A DNA stretch of 64,000 nucleotides from Bromus sterilis (taxonomy: Eukaryota > Streptophyta > Magnoliopsida > Poales > Poaceae): assembly GCA_950022295.1 (NCBI GenBank), contig OX465598.1, positions 93,410,001 through 93,474,000 on the forward strand, given 5' to 3'. The notes under the pieces are model-generated. The model saw only the letters and a program-made list of their open reading frames with translations. It was not told the origin of the DNA and did no database searches. This document shows positions 44,926 to 56,068 of the stretch, one piece after another. Both the position numbers and the translations under genes were made by a program. The stretch's first letter is position 1, and each line of letters begins with the position of its first letter.

Positions 44926-47900
44926 TGTAACGACCCAATTCACACAGAATTGAAGTCTCTGTGCTCAAGTGCCAGTCCCTGCATCGAACTCGCTGGCACA
45001 CACATTATTATAGATGTATATCAAAGTACAAGTGCATCATTATTACAACGTATGATCCAGAGTAAAATAAATAACAAGTTGCATAGCTCAAGGCTAGCTT
45101 ATTCAATATAAATATAGCGGAAGCAAAAGAAAATAACGTGGAGTCCATCAACAGCCACATGCGAACATGCTGAGTGTAGACTCGCAACCCCTAACGCACC
45201 TTACTGATCGTCTGAAAAACCTGCAACACCGAAGGTTACAGCCCGACAACGGGTCAGTACAACTGATTTGCATGGCAAGTGACACGGAAAAGTATATATA
45301 AAGGACCTACAACTACATGCAAGGTAAGTCAAAGGAAAGGCTTATGGTTTTAGTTTTGCTGAAAGCCAATTTTCTCCAGAACTAAACTAGTCAAAATTTT
45401 AAGTTGAGTTCTACCTGAAACACACAACAACCCATGCTACTCTTGTCCCAACCAAATTATTATTAAGTGTTTGTCTGTCATGATCATTCATCAACAGTAC
45501 TGACTAGTTGCTCAAAGTTCGTCCGTAACCGTGGACACGGCTAATCATGATCAGTTTATACGCTCTGCAGAGGTTGTACACGTTCCCCACTGGACTCAAC
45601 CCGAAGATTGAGACAAAGACTTTCTGAAGAGTTTGCCTCCACCCTTTGGTAGCCGGTACACCTAACACACATCTACATCAGCTAGCTACCAGGGCCAGGT
45701 TCCCCACAACGTACTCGTGCTAAGCCAGAGCCCATATAGCCAGTGGCTGTACACGGAAGCTACTAGTAATATTGCTTGTCTGATCTTTTTGAGCCTGGAC
45801 GGCGCCCACTGCGTCAGAGGGTACTCGCCATGACGCACCCGGTTCACCACCAAAACAACCATTGGGTGCATTTAACCCCGGCATTGTCCTTAGACAAGGC
45901 ACAACTACCGGTATGCAACCCGCCCATCCAGAAGTGATTTTTATTTATTATAAAGTTACTACACGGTTTATTAAATAGCTCACATGCACTCCATGAATTC
46001 TCACAGCCCAACCTCGTCTACAAAGCATAGCAATAAAGTAACAACACGGCTAGGTTGATCTACGGTAGACAAGTCAAGACATGTGGCTATCCTAACTGGT
46101 TTTGCAGCAACAGTAAAATAAACTACCTATCATGCAATAGAGTGATATTTCCTAACATAATGCATATAGAAAATATAGGTATGAGTATGTTCAAAGCATC
46201 ACTTGCCTTCTTGCTGGTCCTGACGGTCACAATCCTCACAATACGAGGCGCCACACTCCGGACAATCTATACGAGCAAACATAGCACCAATCAATCATAT
46301 ATTCAATACAATTATGCTCAAACAATAATAAACATTCAAAGAACAGTAGCAAAACTTTCCTAACAGTAGCTAAACTTAAAGTACTTGTCAAATAAAAACC
46401 AACGCAAAAAGAAACGGCGCAAACGGGCGCACCGGTAAAAAGTTACGGCTGCCGGAAGTTCAAATTTGGATCAGCTTGGGATCCAAATTTAAAAGCTTCA
46501 AACTTCTGTAACACTAGGCCTACTGGCTATAAAATTTCTACATGGTCGCAACGCAACTGGAATCACTCGATTCCGAGCTACGGTTAAAAAGTAGTCGCGA
46601 AAACAGAATCGGGTGAAAAACGGGGGTACCGGGGGGGTTCTACTGTAAAAAGGGCCCGTATGTAAATAATTTTTTTCCGAAAAACGCGATCGGGTCCCCG
46701 GGCGGTTTGGATCCAGATCTGGAAAAAAAATCGAAACGTTTTTTTTTCTAATCTTATCTTCTACCTCACGCGGCCAGCACAGGGGCCATGGAGCTCGGCC
46801 AGGAGCTCGGCTCGGCTCCGGCCGAGGGCCGGCGGCGAGGACGCAGAGCGGCGCGGAGGGGCGGCGGCGGGCGGGCGGCCAGGGCGCGGCAGCTAGGCGG
46901 CCTGGCGCGGGCGCGCGGGCACGGGAGGCCAGGCGCCGGCCATGGAGGCGGCCATGGCGCGGGCGGCCAGGAGCACGGGCGGCGCGGCCGGCCGTCGAGG
47001 CGGCGGCGCGGCTCCGGTGAGGCACGGCTAAGGCGCAGGCAGCGGCGGCTCGCGAAAATTACCTCGAAAAAACGCGAAAACGCAACTCCGGCGATGCTCC
47101 GGCGAAATTCCGGCGATGACGTTGGCGGCGGCGGGTCCCGCGGATTAGTTTAGAGCTAACCTAAAACGCTAAGCGAAAATAATTTAGCCCTAATCGGGGC
47201 TATTTATAGCCAGCCCCTAATCCTCTCTTTTTTTAAATCCGAGATAAATACAAAATCGGTCTGCGGAAAAAAAAACAGAGCAGGCCCATTAGGCCCAAAA
47301 CAATATTAGAAAAATCACGGAAATTTATTTTAAAATTCCGTCTTCGCCAATATTTTTAAAATAATAAAAATGAATTTTTGGCTTGACCAAAATATTAAAA
47401 TAAAAAAAAACTTTGCAACTTATTTTTAAATATTTTTAACTACTTTTCTGGCATTTTAAAAATACCGAAAACTCCGAAAATTGATTTTAAAACCTTTCTA
47501 GAGCATAAATAAATCCCAAAATAATTTTAGAAAATATTTATAACTCCAAAGTAAAATTAAAAAGTCTCCCAAAAATATTTTAAACTATTTTTGAACGAAT
47601 TAAAAAATGGGGATAAGTCCTTTTATATCCTCTCCAGCGAACTGCCATGTGTTGAAAAATGTTTTGAATATTCAAAAGAATTCCAATAAAGATTTAAAAC
47701 ATTTTCCAAACTTTTAATATGTTGAAGGAGTCATATTACCTTCTCTCATTTTGTTTTGTTGGTTTTGTTTTAAATAAAAAAAATCCAAAACACCAACGGT
47801 GAATATTAGGGAAAGTCATGTTATTCCCTCTCTTTTTAATATTCAATAAACTCCAGAAAGTTTTAAATCCCAGAGAAAATCAAACACATCAAGCAAACAA

Positions 47901-47958
47901 TCATTATCTATTTAATTTTATTAACATTCCAAAATTCGAAGAATTTTGGGATGTTACG
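44926..47958 (-). repeat. 3' LTR of X
   Basis: 3033 bp. In its own orientation the terminal TG is CG (plus-strand base 47958 is G, where the other LTR has A). It includes a very GC-rich stretch (about 46770-47060) and AT-rich flanks. Confidence 0.9.
47201..47210 (-). promoter_or_regulatory. TATA box of X 3' LTR
   Basis: On the minus strand GCTATAAATA, conserved at 53058-53067 in the 5' LTR. The GC-rich stretch would be the transcribed leader. Confidence 0.6.
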
Positions 47959-49534
47959 CACTACCACCCTTAAAAGGAATCTCGTCCTCGAGATTCGAGA
48001 AGGCTAGAAAGAAAGGTTAGGGCTCGGGTCTTCATGAGAGTCCCTCGATCCTCCGATGAGCTAGGGTGCTACCACCCTTAAAAGGAATGTGACTTGGTCT
48101 TCAAAAGCTGTCTTCAAAAGCTTGCTCCCTCAGCGAGCTCCTCACACATAATCTTCATACTCCGTTGGGGCATTGAATTCTTCATCACAAGTGTGGGATT
48201 CTAGTATCTTAATCCATCGATGACATTCTTCGTAAAGATTTCACCTTCGGTCTTCGAGGTTTCACGAATTCCTCCTTTGAGGTTTCCATTCCTTAGCAAG
48301 AGAGTGGTCTTCCAAGTACTGAGAATTCATGGCTGACAGCTCAGACGCCACTACTAAACAACTATCGATTTCTCTCTTGGTGGTCATCATGAATATTATG
48401 GCGGGATACCTGCAGCAAATGGTCTTGATCCATACTCACCGTATAACACAAACGGTAATCTCCTACAGGGGTCACACATCGTACCATTCTATGGTTTAGG
48501 CTTAACATCGTCGTCTCTCAAACATAGGTAAGTCACTCAAGATTTACTATCCCGCATAGCAAGAGCGAATAATAAGAGTAGTCGTCATGGGGGACAATCC
48601 ATTCCGCACCCATATCATTACCTTGTATATGGTTTAGTGAATCTCGCAATCTAACACTCGGTCATTCTCACAAGCATTGCAGAAGTCCTCTTGATCTTGA
48701 ACTGGGTTCAGATAAGTCCATGGTTCTGCAAGCCAACCAAAACATCTATCGTTTCCTCACAGCTCTCAGGTTTACGCAAACTGCTATAAAACGTGTACTG
48801 GTGGACTACAACTTCCTCCAGAGTTCTTCCTTCAACAAGATTGTGCTTGCTTGTTGTAAGATCCTGGCGCACGGGGTTAACTTTGAACTCATCATCGGTT
48901 GCATTCCTCTTTATTCCAGCCTTGACATTAGCGGCCATTGAAGTAGCTTCTTCAGTTTGGAGGATGAGGATGAGGGAACAGAAGGTAAAGAGATACGGAT
49001 ACCCATACAAACATCACACTAGTTTTGAAACATAAGTTTTGATGTGTAGCTGTCAGGAAAACAAGAAATGACAGCCCACATAATCGATCTAACGATAGAA
49101 ACTTTTAATCTTCCAGGTCTTCAAGTCTTCAATGCCGGTAGCTTCAGTTTTGAAATGTCGAAACAATCTTCATATCGTTGAATCATTCGTCAAGTTATTC
49201 TTCTTGTTGTTGTGTCTTCTTTAGTCTTGAAGCATACTAATTAGATAAGGGGTCTAAGGTAACGTAAGCTTATTCTACTCGCATAGAAGAAACACAAAGG
49301 GCCACACACAACATCAATCAAAACAAGACATAACAGGGTCACAGGGTACAAGACAAAACTTAACAAAACAATCATGACATAAAACATCTAGTTAATCAAC
49401 AGCAAAACATGCATCTATCCACATCTTAACTAACAATAAAAAGGTAACATCGTACCCTTAGTGCACACCACGAAAATTCTATTCTCCAGTTGCCAAACAT
49501 AAGCTTCTTCAATTCAGCATCCTTGCTTCCACGT
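47959..49534 (-). other. X internal region downstream of gag
   Basis: About 1.6 kb on the 3' side of gag. A purine-rich AAGGGTGGTAGTG lies next to the 3' LTR (minus strand) as the likely polypurine tract. One minus-strand open stretch (48708-49010, about 100 residues, acidic/basic mix) has no recognisable domain and may be a pol or gag remnant. Confidence 0.55.
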
Positions 49535-50167
49535 TCACAACTTCTCCTTCCCCTCTAATTCTGGACACATATCGCGGTAGTGTCCCATGTTCCTGCACCG
49601 AAAACAATGAATGTGGCTAATGTCCTTCTTTTTCTTCTTCACGGGTGCTTCCTTCAATTCTTGGATAACTTTCTTCATTTCTTCCTTTTGATGTTGAACC
49701 ACTTGTTGTGTCACGATGAAAAAATGACACTGAGCGGGGTAATGATCAGTTCCTTCACACGTAAAACATGTTACTTGTGCAGTGGGGAATTCTTCACCCG
49801 AGTGAATTTCCTCACAATAGGGACATCCATCTTGGTGTCCTTCATAGGAGTGTCTTGTTTCTCCGCAAATTGTACAGGCACGGATCCTCTTAAGGGTTAC
49901 CGTCCTTTGCGTCGGGGTGACAAGGCGGGATCCCAACAAAATCTTTGTAAATTCCTTCCAAGTAATCTTCCTTTGTGATTCGTCAATCGCTTGATGCATT
50001 CTCCACCAAGTAGCAGCCTCTTCTACCAAGTACTTAACAGCATAGGGGACCATGTCATCACTTCCAACCTTGTTACGCTCCATATGCTCCTCCATACTAC
50101 GAATCCATTGCTCCACCTTCAGTCTCGACATCGCCCCAGAAAAGGCGAGTCCTACTCCATACTCCAT
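49535..50167 (-). CDS. X gag-like protein with zinc knuckles
   Basis: 210 residues, open. The N-terminal part has the retrotransposon gag pattern around VEEAATWWRMHQ and ITWKEFTKILL (capsid-like helices). Three Cys/His blocks follow: CTICGETRH...CPYC, then CFTCEGTDHYPAQC and CFRCRNMGHYRDMC, the last two perfect C-x2-C-x4-H-x4-C zinc knuckles that would bind genomic RNA. Between them is a Lys-rich helix (VKKKKKD). It begins with ATG at 50165-50167 but is short for a gag, so an N-terminal part may be missing. No pol follows. It could still form or join particles made by a related autonomous element. Confidence 0.8.
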   Translation of the reverse strand: MEYGVGLAFSGAMSRLKVEQWIRSMEEHMERNKVGSDDMVPYAVKYLVEEAATWWRMHQAIDESQRKITWKEFTKILLGSRLVTPTQRTVTLKRIRACTICGETRHSYEGHQDGCPYCEEIHSGEEFPTAQVTCFTCEGTDHYPAQCHFFIVTQQVVQHQKEEMKKVIQELKEAPVKKKKKDISHIHCFRCRNMGHYRDMCPELEGKEKL

Positions 50168-50767
50168 CTATTAAGCCCGTACGACAAGGGTTAGGGCAAA
50201 ACTATAACACTGAAAAGACAACAACTAAAGATAACACCAAACATATGCACTCAAACAAGAAAGCGGCAAAAACACCTACGTTCGAAAGTAACACATAACA
50301 ACAAACAATACAGTCACAAAAGTCAAAACACCCAAACAACACCTAGAGTAAGGTAATATGTGCAAGACATACGATCTCATCATGCTACGCGAAATTCGTT
50401 CATCTAACTTCACATAAAAGGTGGTAGTCTGATTCTAATCTTCATCCTTCTCAGCTAAGATGATCTTAAAGGTTCCTCTCACAGTGTCAAACTTATTGAT
50501 CACCGTAGGTTATTCCGTCTAGTTCCGATAATCATAACTCCAATTGATCCCCGAGGGTGATGATGTTCTTCTCAAATGTCTTGTCTTCCAAGGTATAAAC
50601 AACTCAAGGGGTATTCATAGTAAAACAAGATGAGAAGTTTTAGAAGATGAATAATAGATGAGAAATACTGGTGGAGAGAGTAAGTAATCAAAGAGTAATA
50701 AAATATTTTTGTTCCTATGGCTTTTTCTATCCATTTTCTAGGGTCACGAACCTACAGTCAACACACT
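50168..50767 (-). other. X leader between primer-binding site and gag
   Basis: 600 bp, no gene seen. Confidence 0.6.
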
Positions 50768-50779
50768 GCTCTGATACCA
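50768..50779 (-). promoter_or_regulatory. Primer-binding site of X (initiator tRNA-Met type)
   Basis: On the minus strand TGGTATCAGAGC, two bases inside the 5' LTR. This is the classical plant initiator-Met primer site and fixes the orientation. All other elements here use GGCGCC-type sites. Confidence 0.9.
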
Positions 50780-50781
50780 TC

Positions 50782-53700
50782 TGTAACGACCCAATTCACA
50801 CAGAATTGAAGTCTCTGTGCTCAAGTGCCAGTCCCTGGATCGAACTCGCTGGTACACACAGTATTATAGATGTATATCAAAGTACAAGTGCATCATTATT
50901 ACAACGTATAATCCAGAGTAAAATAAATAACAAGTTGCATAGCTCAAGGCTAGCTTATTCAATATAAATATAGCGGAAGCAAAAGCAAATAACGTGGAGT
51001 CCATCAACAGCCACATGCGAACATGCTGAGTGTAGACTCGCAACCCCTAACGCACCTTACTGATCGTCTGAAAAACCTGCAACACCGAAGGTTACAGCCC
51101 GACAACGGGTCAGTACAACTGATTTGTACGGCAAGTGACACGGAAAAGTTTATATAAAGGACCTACAACTACATGCAAGGTAAGTCAAAGGAAAGGCTTA
51201 TGGTTTTAGTTTTGCTGAAAGCCAATTTTCTCCTGAACTAAACTAGTCAAAATTTTAAGTTGAGTTCTACCTGAAACACACGGCAACCCATGCTACTCTT
51301 GTCCCAACCAAATTATTATTAAGTGTTTGTCTGTCAAGATCATTCATCAACAGTACTGACTAGTTGCTCAAAGTTCGTCCGTAACCGTGGACACGGCTAA
51401 TCATGATTAGTTTATACGCTCTGCAGAGGTTGTACACGTTCCCCACTGGACTCAACCCGAAGATTGAGACAAAGACTTTCTGAAGAGGTTGCCTCCACCC
51501 TTTGGTAGCCGGTACACCTAACACACATCTACATCAGCTAGCTACCAGAGACAGGTTCCCCACAACGTACTCGTGCTAAGCCAGAGCCCATATAGCCAGT
51601 GGCTGTACACGGAAGCTACTAGTAATATTGCCTGTCTGATGTTTTTGAGCCTGGACGGCGCCCACTGCGTCAGAGGGTACTCGCCATGATGCACCCGGTT
51701 CACCACCAAAACAACCATTGGGTGCATTTAACCCCGGCATTGTCCTTAGACAAGGCACAACTACCGGTATGCAACCCGCCCATCCAGAAGTGATTTTTAT
51801 TTATTATAAAGTTACTACACGGTTTATTAAATAGCTCACATGCACTCCATGAATTCTCACAGCCCAACCTCGTCTACAAAGCATATCAATAAAGTAACAA
51901 CACGGCTAGGTTGATCTACGGTAGACAAGTCAAGACATGTGGCTATCCTAACTGGTTTTGCAGCAATAGTAAAATAAACTACCTATCATGCAATAGAGTG
52001 ATATTTCCTAACATAATGCATATAGAAAATATAGGTATGAGTATGGTCAAAGCATCACTTTCCTTCTTGCTGGTCCTGACGGTCACAATCCTCACAATAC
52101 GAGGCGGCACACTCCGGACAATCTACACGAGCAAACATAGCAGCAATCAATCATATATTCAATACAATTATGCTCAAACAATAATAAACATTCAAAGAAC
52201 AGTAGCAAAACTTGCCTACCAGTAGCTAAACTTAAAGTACTTGTCAAATAAAAACCAACGCAAAAAGAAACGGCGCAAACGGGCGCACCGGTAAAAAGTT
52301 ACGGCTGCCGTAAGTTCAAATTTGGATCAGCTTGGGATCCAAATTTAAAAACTTCAAACTTCTGTAACACTAGGTCTACTAGCTAGAAAATTTCTACATG
52401 GTCGCAACGCAACTGGAATCACTCGATTCCGAGCTACGGTTAAAAGTATTCGTGAAAACGGTATCGGGTGAAAAACGGGGGTACCGGGGGGTTCTACTGT
52501 AAAAAGGGCCCGTATGTAAATAATTTTTTTCTAAAAAACGCGATCGGGTCCCCGGGAGGTTTGGATCCAGATCTGAAAAAAAAAATCGAAACGTTTTTTT
52601 TTCTAATCTTATCTTCTACCTCACGCGGCCAGCACAGGGGCCATGGAGCTCCGCCAGGAGCTCGGCTCGGCTCCGGCCGAGGGCCGGCGGCGAGGACGCA
52701 GAGCGGCGCGGAGGGGCGGCCAGCCGCGGCGGCGGCGGGCGGGCGGCCTGGCGCGGGCGCGCGGGCACGGGAGGCCAGGCGCCGGCCATGGAGGCGGCCA
52801 TGGCGTGGGCGGCCAGGGGCACGGGCGGCGCGGCCGGCCGGCGAGGCGGCGGCGCGGCTCCGGTGAGGCCCGGCTAGGGAGCAGGCGGCGGCGGCTCGCA
52901 AAAATTACCTCAAAAAATGCGAAAAACGCAACTTCGGCGATGCTCCGGCGAAATTTCGGCGATGCTCCGGCGATGACGTCGGCGGCGGCGGGTCCCGCGA
53001 ATAAATTTAAAGCTAACCTAAAACGCTAAGCGAAAATAATTTAGCCCTAATCAGGGCTATTTATAGCCAGCGCCTAATCCTCTGTTTTTTAAATCCGAGA
53101 TAAATACAAATTGGTCAGCGGAAAAAAAACAGAGCAGGCCCATTAGGCCCAAAACAATATTAGAAAAATCACGGAAATTTATTTTAAAATTCCGTCTTCA
53201 CCAATATTTTTAAAATAATAAAACTGAATTTTTGGCTCGACCAAAATATTAAAATAAAATAAAAACTTTGCAACTTATTTTTAAGTATTTTTAAATACTT
53301 TTCTCGCATTTTAAAAATACCGAAAACTCCGAAAATTGATTTAAAAACCCTTCCAGAGCATAAATAAATCCCAAAATAATTTTAGAAAATATTTATAACT
53401 CCAAAGTAAAATTAAAAAGTCTCCCAAAAATATTTCAAACTATTTTTCAACGAATTAATAAATGGGGATAAGTCCTTTTATATCCTCTCCTGCGAACTGC
53501 CATGTGTTGAAAAATGTTTTGAATATTCAAAAGAATTCCAATAAAGATTTAAAACATTTTCCAAACTTTTAATATGTTGAAGGAGTCATATTACCTTCTC
53601 TCATTTTTTTTTTGGTTTTGTTTTAAATAAATAAAAATTCCAAAACACCAACGGTGAATATTAGGGAAAGTCATGTTATTCGCTCTCTTTTTAATATTCA

Positions 53701-53813
53701 ATAAACTCCAGAAAGTTTTAAATCCCACAGAAAATCAAACACATCAAGCAAACAATCATTATCTATTTAATTTTATTAACATTCCAAAATTCGAAGAATT
53801 TTGGGATGTTACA
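50782..53813 (-). repeat. 5' LTR of X
   Basis: 3032 bp. In its own orientation it begins TGTAACATCC and ends GGTCGTTACA. Confidence 0.92.
53058..53067 (-). promoter_or_regulatory. TATA box of X 5' LTR
   Basis: On the minus strand GCTATAAATA, the promoter that would make the genomic RNA of X. Confidence 0.6.
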
Positions 53814-53818
53814 GCCCA
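53814..53818 (+). repeat. Right TSD of X
   Basis: GCCCA, identical to 44921-44925, inside the W-main 3' LTR. Confidence 0.9.
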
Positions 53819-55089
53819 GCTGTAGCTGCCCCCTTTCGCCTATTTATCCCCCGTCACGGGAAAACTCCAGAAGAGGAACCCTATTCCGCGAAATCGCCTC
53901 TGTTCCGCCGCCGCCGCGCTTCCAAGAACGGGAGCACCAGAAGACCTCTTCCCGGCACCCTGCCGGAGGGAGGATTGACCTCCGGGAGTCTCCTCTCCAC
54001 CATGGATGCTCCCTGGATGTCTCGTGAGTAGTTTTCTTGGACCATGGGTCCGTGATAAGTAGCTATGTGATGTTCTCCTCCCCTCTTTGATCTTCATTGT
54101 TTAGACCTCGTGAGCTGCCCTACATGATTGAGGCACCTTTGTAATATTTATGCTATTGCTATGTTGAGTTTGATCGGATCTGATGGATTATGAGATTATG
54201 TTCAGATTGTGATAGAGTAATATATTTGGTTTTTATCTCTTATATTTTTTTTCCTAAGTAATTCTTGCATGTTCTCCGTTGTTGTTTATTGCTTTGGCCA
54301 AGTAGTAGGTAGTGACTCCAGGAGGGAGCGTTGTGCTAGATTGTGGGTTCATGCCTCCCTGATGACACACTTGAGTGACAGAAACATGAGTCTAGGGGAT
54401 GTGTTGTTGCCACAAGGGGAAAACAACGGTGCTTGTAACCGCGGTTACAAGGATTGTTTACTATACGCAAAGTTCTTTTTAATGCAGTTGTCTGTTGCTT
54501 TGGGTTTACACTTTGGGTGGGGCTCGCAACTTAATACCAGCGAGATGTTCTGGATAGATATCTCAAGGTGGATGATTAGTAGTAGATGCAGATGGATTTC
54601 GGTCTACTTACTTTGGCGTACTGCCCGTGCTTTTGAACCTCTTCCTTTCTTTTGTAGCATAGTTAGCATTGCGGTGCGTTCATAATCCTGTCAATTGCCT
54701 TTCTGTAATTTGTTTACCTCGCATAGCAATTTTATCGTCTTTTGGGAGAGAGACATCACTAGCGAACATCACGTATTCCGGCCCATATCCTTATCACTGT
54801 TTCCACTCTACATTTACTTTACCGCTTTTATTTGCTATCATTATCCCTTGCGTTTTATCCTTTGTAAACAACAAGACCGGAGAGATTGACAACCTCTCTG
54901 AACTTCGTTGGGACCAAAGTTATCTGTGTCTGTGTGCAGGTCCGCGTCAGTTGCGCCGCTGACACCTAATTATCATCTCTGGAGTCCTGCTGGAGACAAA
55001 CCTTGGTATCTTCACCGAGGGAAAATTGTTGCTGCACTACATCTCAACCTTACACTTGGGGAAACCAACGAAGGGGCGAGAAGCCATCA
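53819..55089 (+). repeat. 3' LTR of W-main, second part
   Basis: Continues the W LTR after X and ends GAAGCCATCA. Confidence 0.92.
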
Positions 55090-55094
55090 GCTGT
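55090..55094 (+). repeat. Right TSD of W-main
   Basis: GCTGT, identical to 38728-38732. Confidence 0.9.
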
Positions 55095-55993
55095 TCATAC
55101 ACAACTGCAGGTAAAACATGATCAGTAACATTAATCTCAATAGGTGACTCCTTGAAAGGTTTATGGTGTTGACTCTCCTTCTTCTTAGAAGAATCAATAT
55201 GAGAAGAAAAGTTCTTGCAAAAGTCAACCATTAGCTGGGAATCAAGACCAATTTTAGAGCAAAAGGTATTAAAGTAATCAGTCTTCACATAACTCTCAAT
55301 GTAGTCATGCTCATAGTTTATAGCGGGTTCAATACCTTTATCAATTTCCCAGTCTTCAGTGTTCTTCTGGATCCTTTATATAAGATCCCATTTTACTTCC
55401 ATACTTCTGGTCTGGAATACCCCGCTAGAGGAGGCATCCAACATCTCCCTGTCCTGACGAGAAAGCCTGGCATAAAAATTTGTAAGTATAATTTCCTTGG
55501 GAAGCTCATGGTTTGGGCATTTGAGCATCAGGGACTTCAGTCTCCCCCAAGCTTGAGCGATGATCTCTCCGTCGCGAGACCAAAAGTTGTAGATGTAGTT
55601 CCTGTCTTGGTGAATTTCACGAAGAGGATAAAACTTTGCATAAAAGAGAGACATAAGATCTGGACATTCAAGCAGATCAGAGTTATCGAGTAGCTTATAC
55701 CAATCTGAAGCTTTATCTTTGAGTGATACGGAGAATAGTTTCTTCATGACGAACTCCATTGTTACACCTGCAAGCTTAAATAAAGAACATAATTGTGATA
55801 AATATAGCAGGTGTTCTCCCGGATGTCCTTCTCCTGTATAACGATTAGCCAAGACATAATCAATAATACCAGATGGAATTTTATAGGGCACAATTTCAGT
55901 AGGGGTAGGAGTGACCACCACAGTCGTGGGGCGGCTCCTTACCAGCAACGAACCAACAGTAGAAGAGTCCATAAGGACTGAAGGTAACAACAA
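55095..55993 (-). pseudogene. Element F gag, N-terminal part
   Basis: On the minus strand from about 55993 (a downstream ATG, MDSSTVG, at about 55970 is the likelier start) to a stop at 55376-55378, then readable in the same direction to the W-main insertion. The block LKDKASDWYKLLDNSDLLECPDL and the following FYAKFYPLREIHQDRN and NELPKEI-like text are the Retrotrans_gag pattern of Athila-lineage elements. It would form the particle capsid. W-main splits gag from the protease segment at 38732. Confidence 0.8.
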
Positions 55994-56039
55994 AAAGTAA
56001 AGGTTTCCTTACCGGCTTCAATTACCAATAGCGCTACAC

Positions 56040-56057
56040 TCCCCGACAACGCCGCTA
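56040..56057 (-). promoter_or_regulatory. Primer-binding site of F (decayed)
   Basis: On the minus strand TAGCGGCGTTGTCGGGGA, three changes from the W1 site. Confidence 0.65.
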
Positions 56058-56068
56058 GAAAAGCTCGT

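Larger units (their letters stand above)
44926..53813 (-). mobile_element. Element X: gag-only LTR retrotransposon with 3-kb LTRs
   Basis: Ends TGTAACGACCC and GATGTTACA, with a perfect TSD GCCCA (44921-44925, 53814-53818). LTRs are 44926-47958 (3033 bp) and 50782-53813 (3032 bp), very similar by eye. Orientation is minus, from the initiator-Met primer-binding site next to the right LTR and the gag ORF. The internal region is only 2823 bp and holds a gag with zinc knuckles but no protease, reverse transcriptase or integrase, so it is non-autonomous. Two thirds of the element is LTR. It is the innermost and therefore the youngest insertion of its branch. Confidence 0.9.
38733..55089 (+). mobile_element. 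W-main: non-autonomous W element with an unusual ORF (hosts X)
   Basis: Plus strand. The 5' LTR is 38733-40341 and the 3' LTR 44580-44925 continuing at 53819-55089, with a perfect TSD GCTGT. Without X it is about 7.5 kb, with a 4.24-kb internal region that holds a primer-binding site, one broken ORF unrelated to gag or pol, and a long 3' module with hairpins and a minisatellite. No protease, reverse transcriptase or integrase is present, so it depended on another element. The first LTR bases are TGAAACGTCC instead of TGATACGTCC. Confidence 0.92.

Noticed and set aside
46498..47153. Long Arg/Gly/Ala ORFs on both strands of the X LTR (also 52468-53029)
   Set aside because: The result of extreme GC content and missing stop codons; composition is low-complexity and frames differ between the two LTRs.
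44921..53818. GCCCA flanking both X and F suggested one shared event
   Set aside because: The two insertions are at different sites, in different hosts and of unrelated families; a shared 5-mer is expected by chance.
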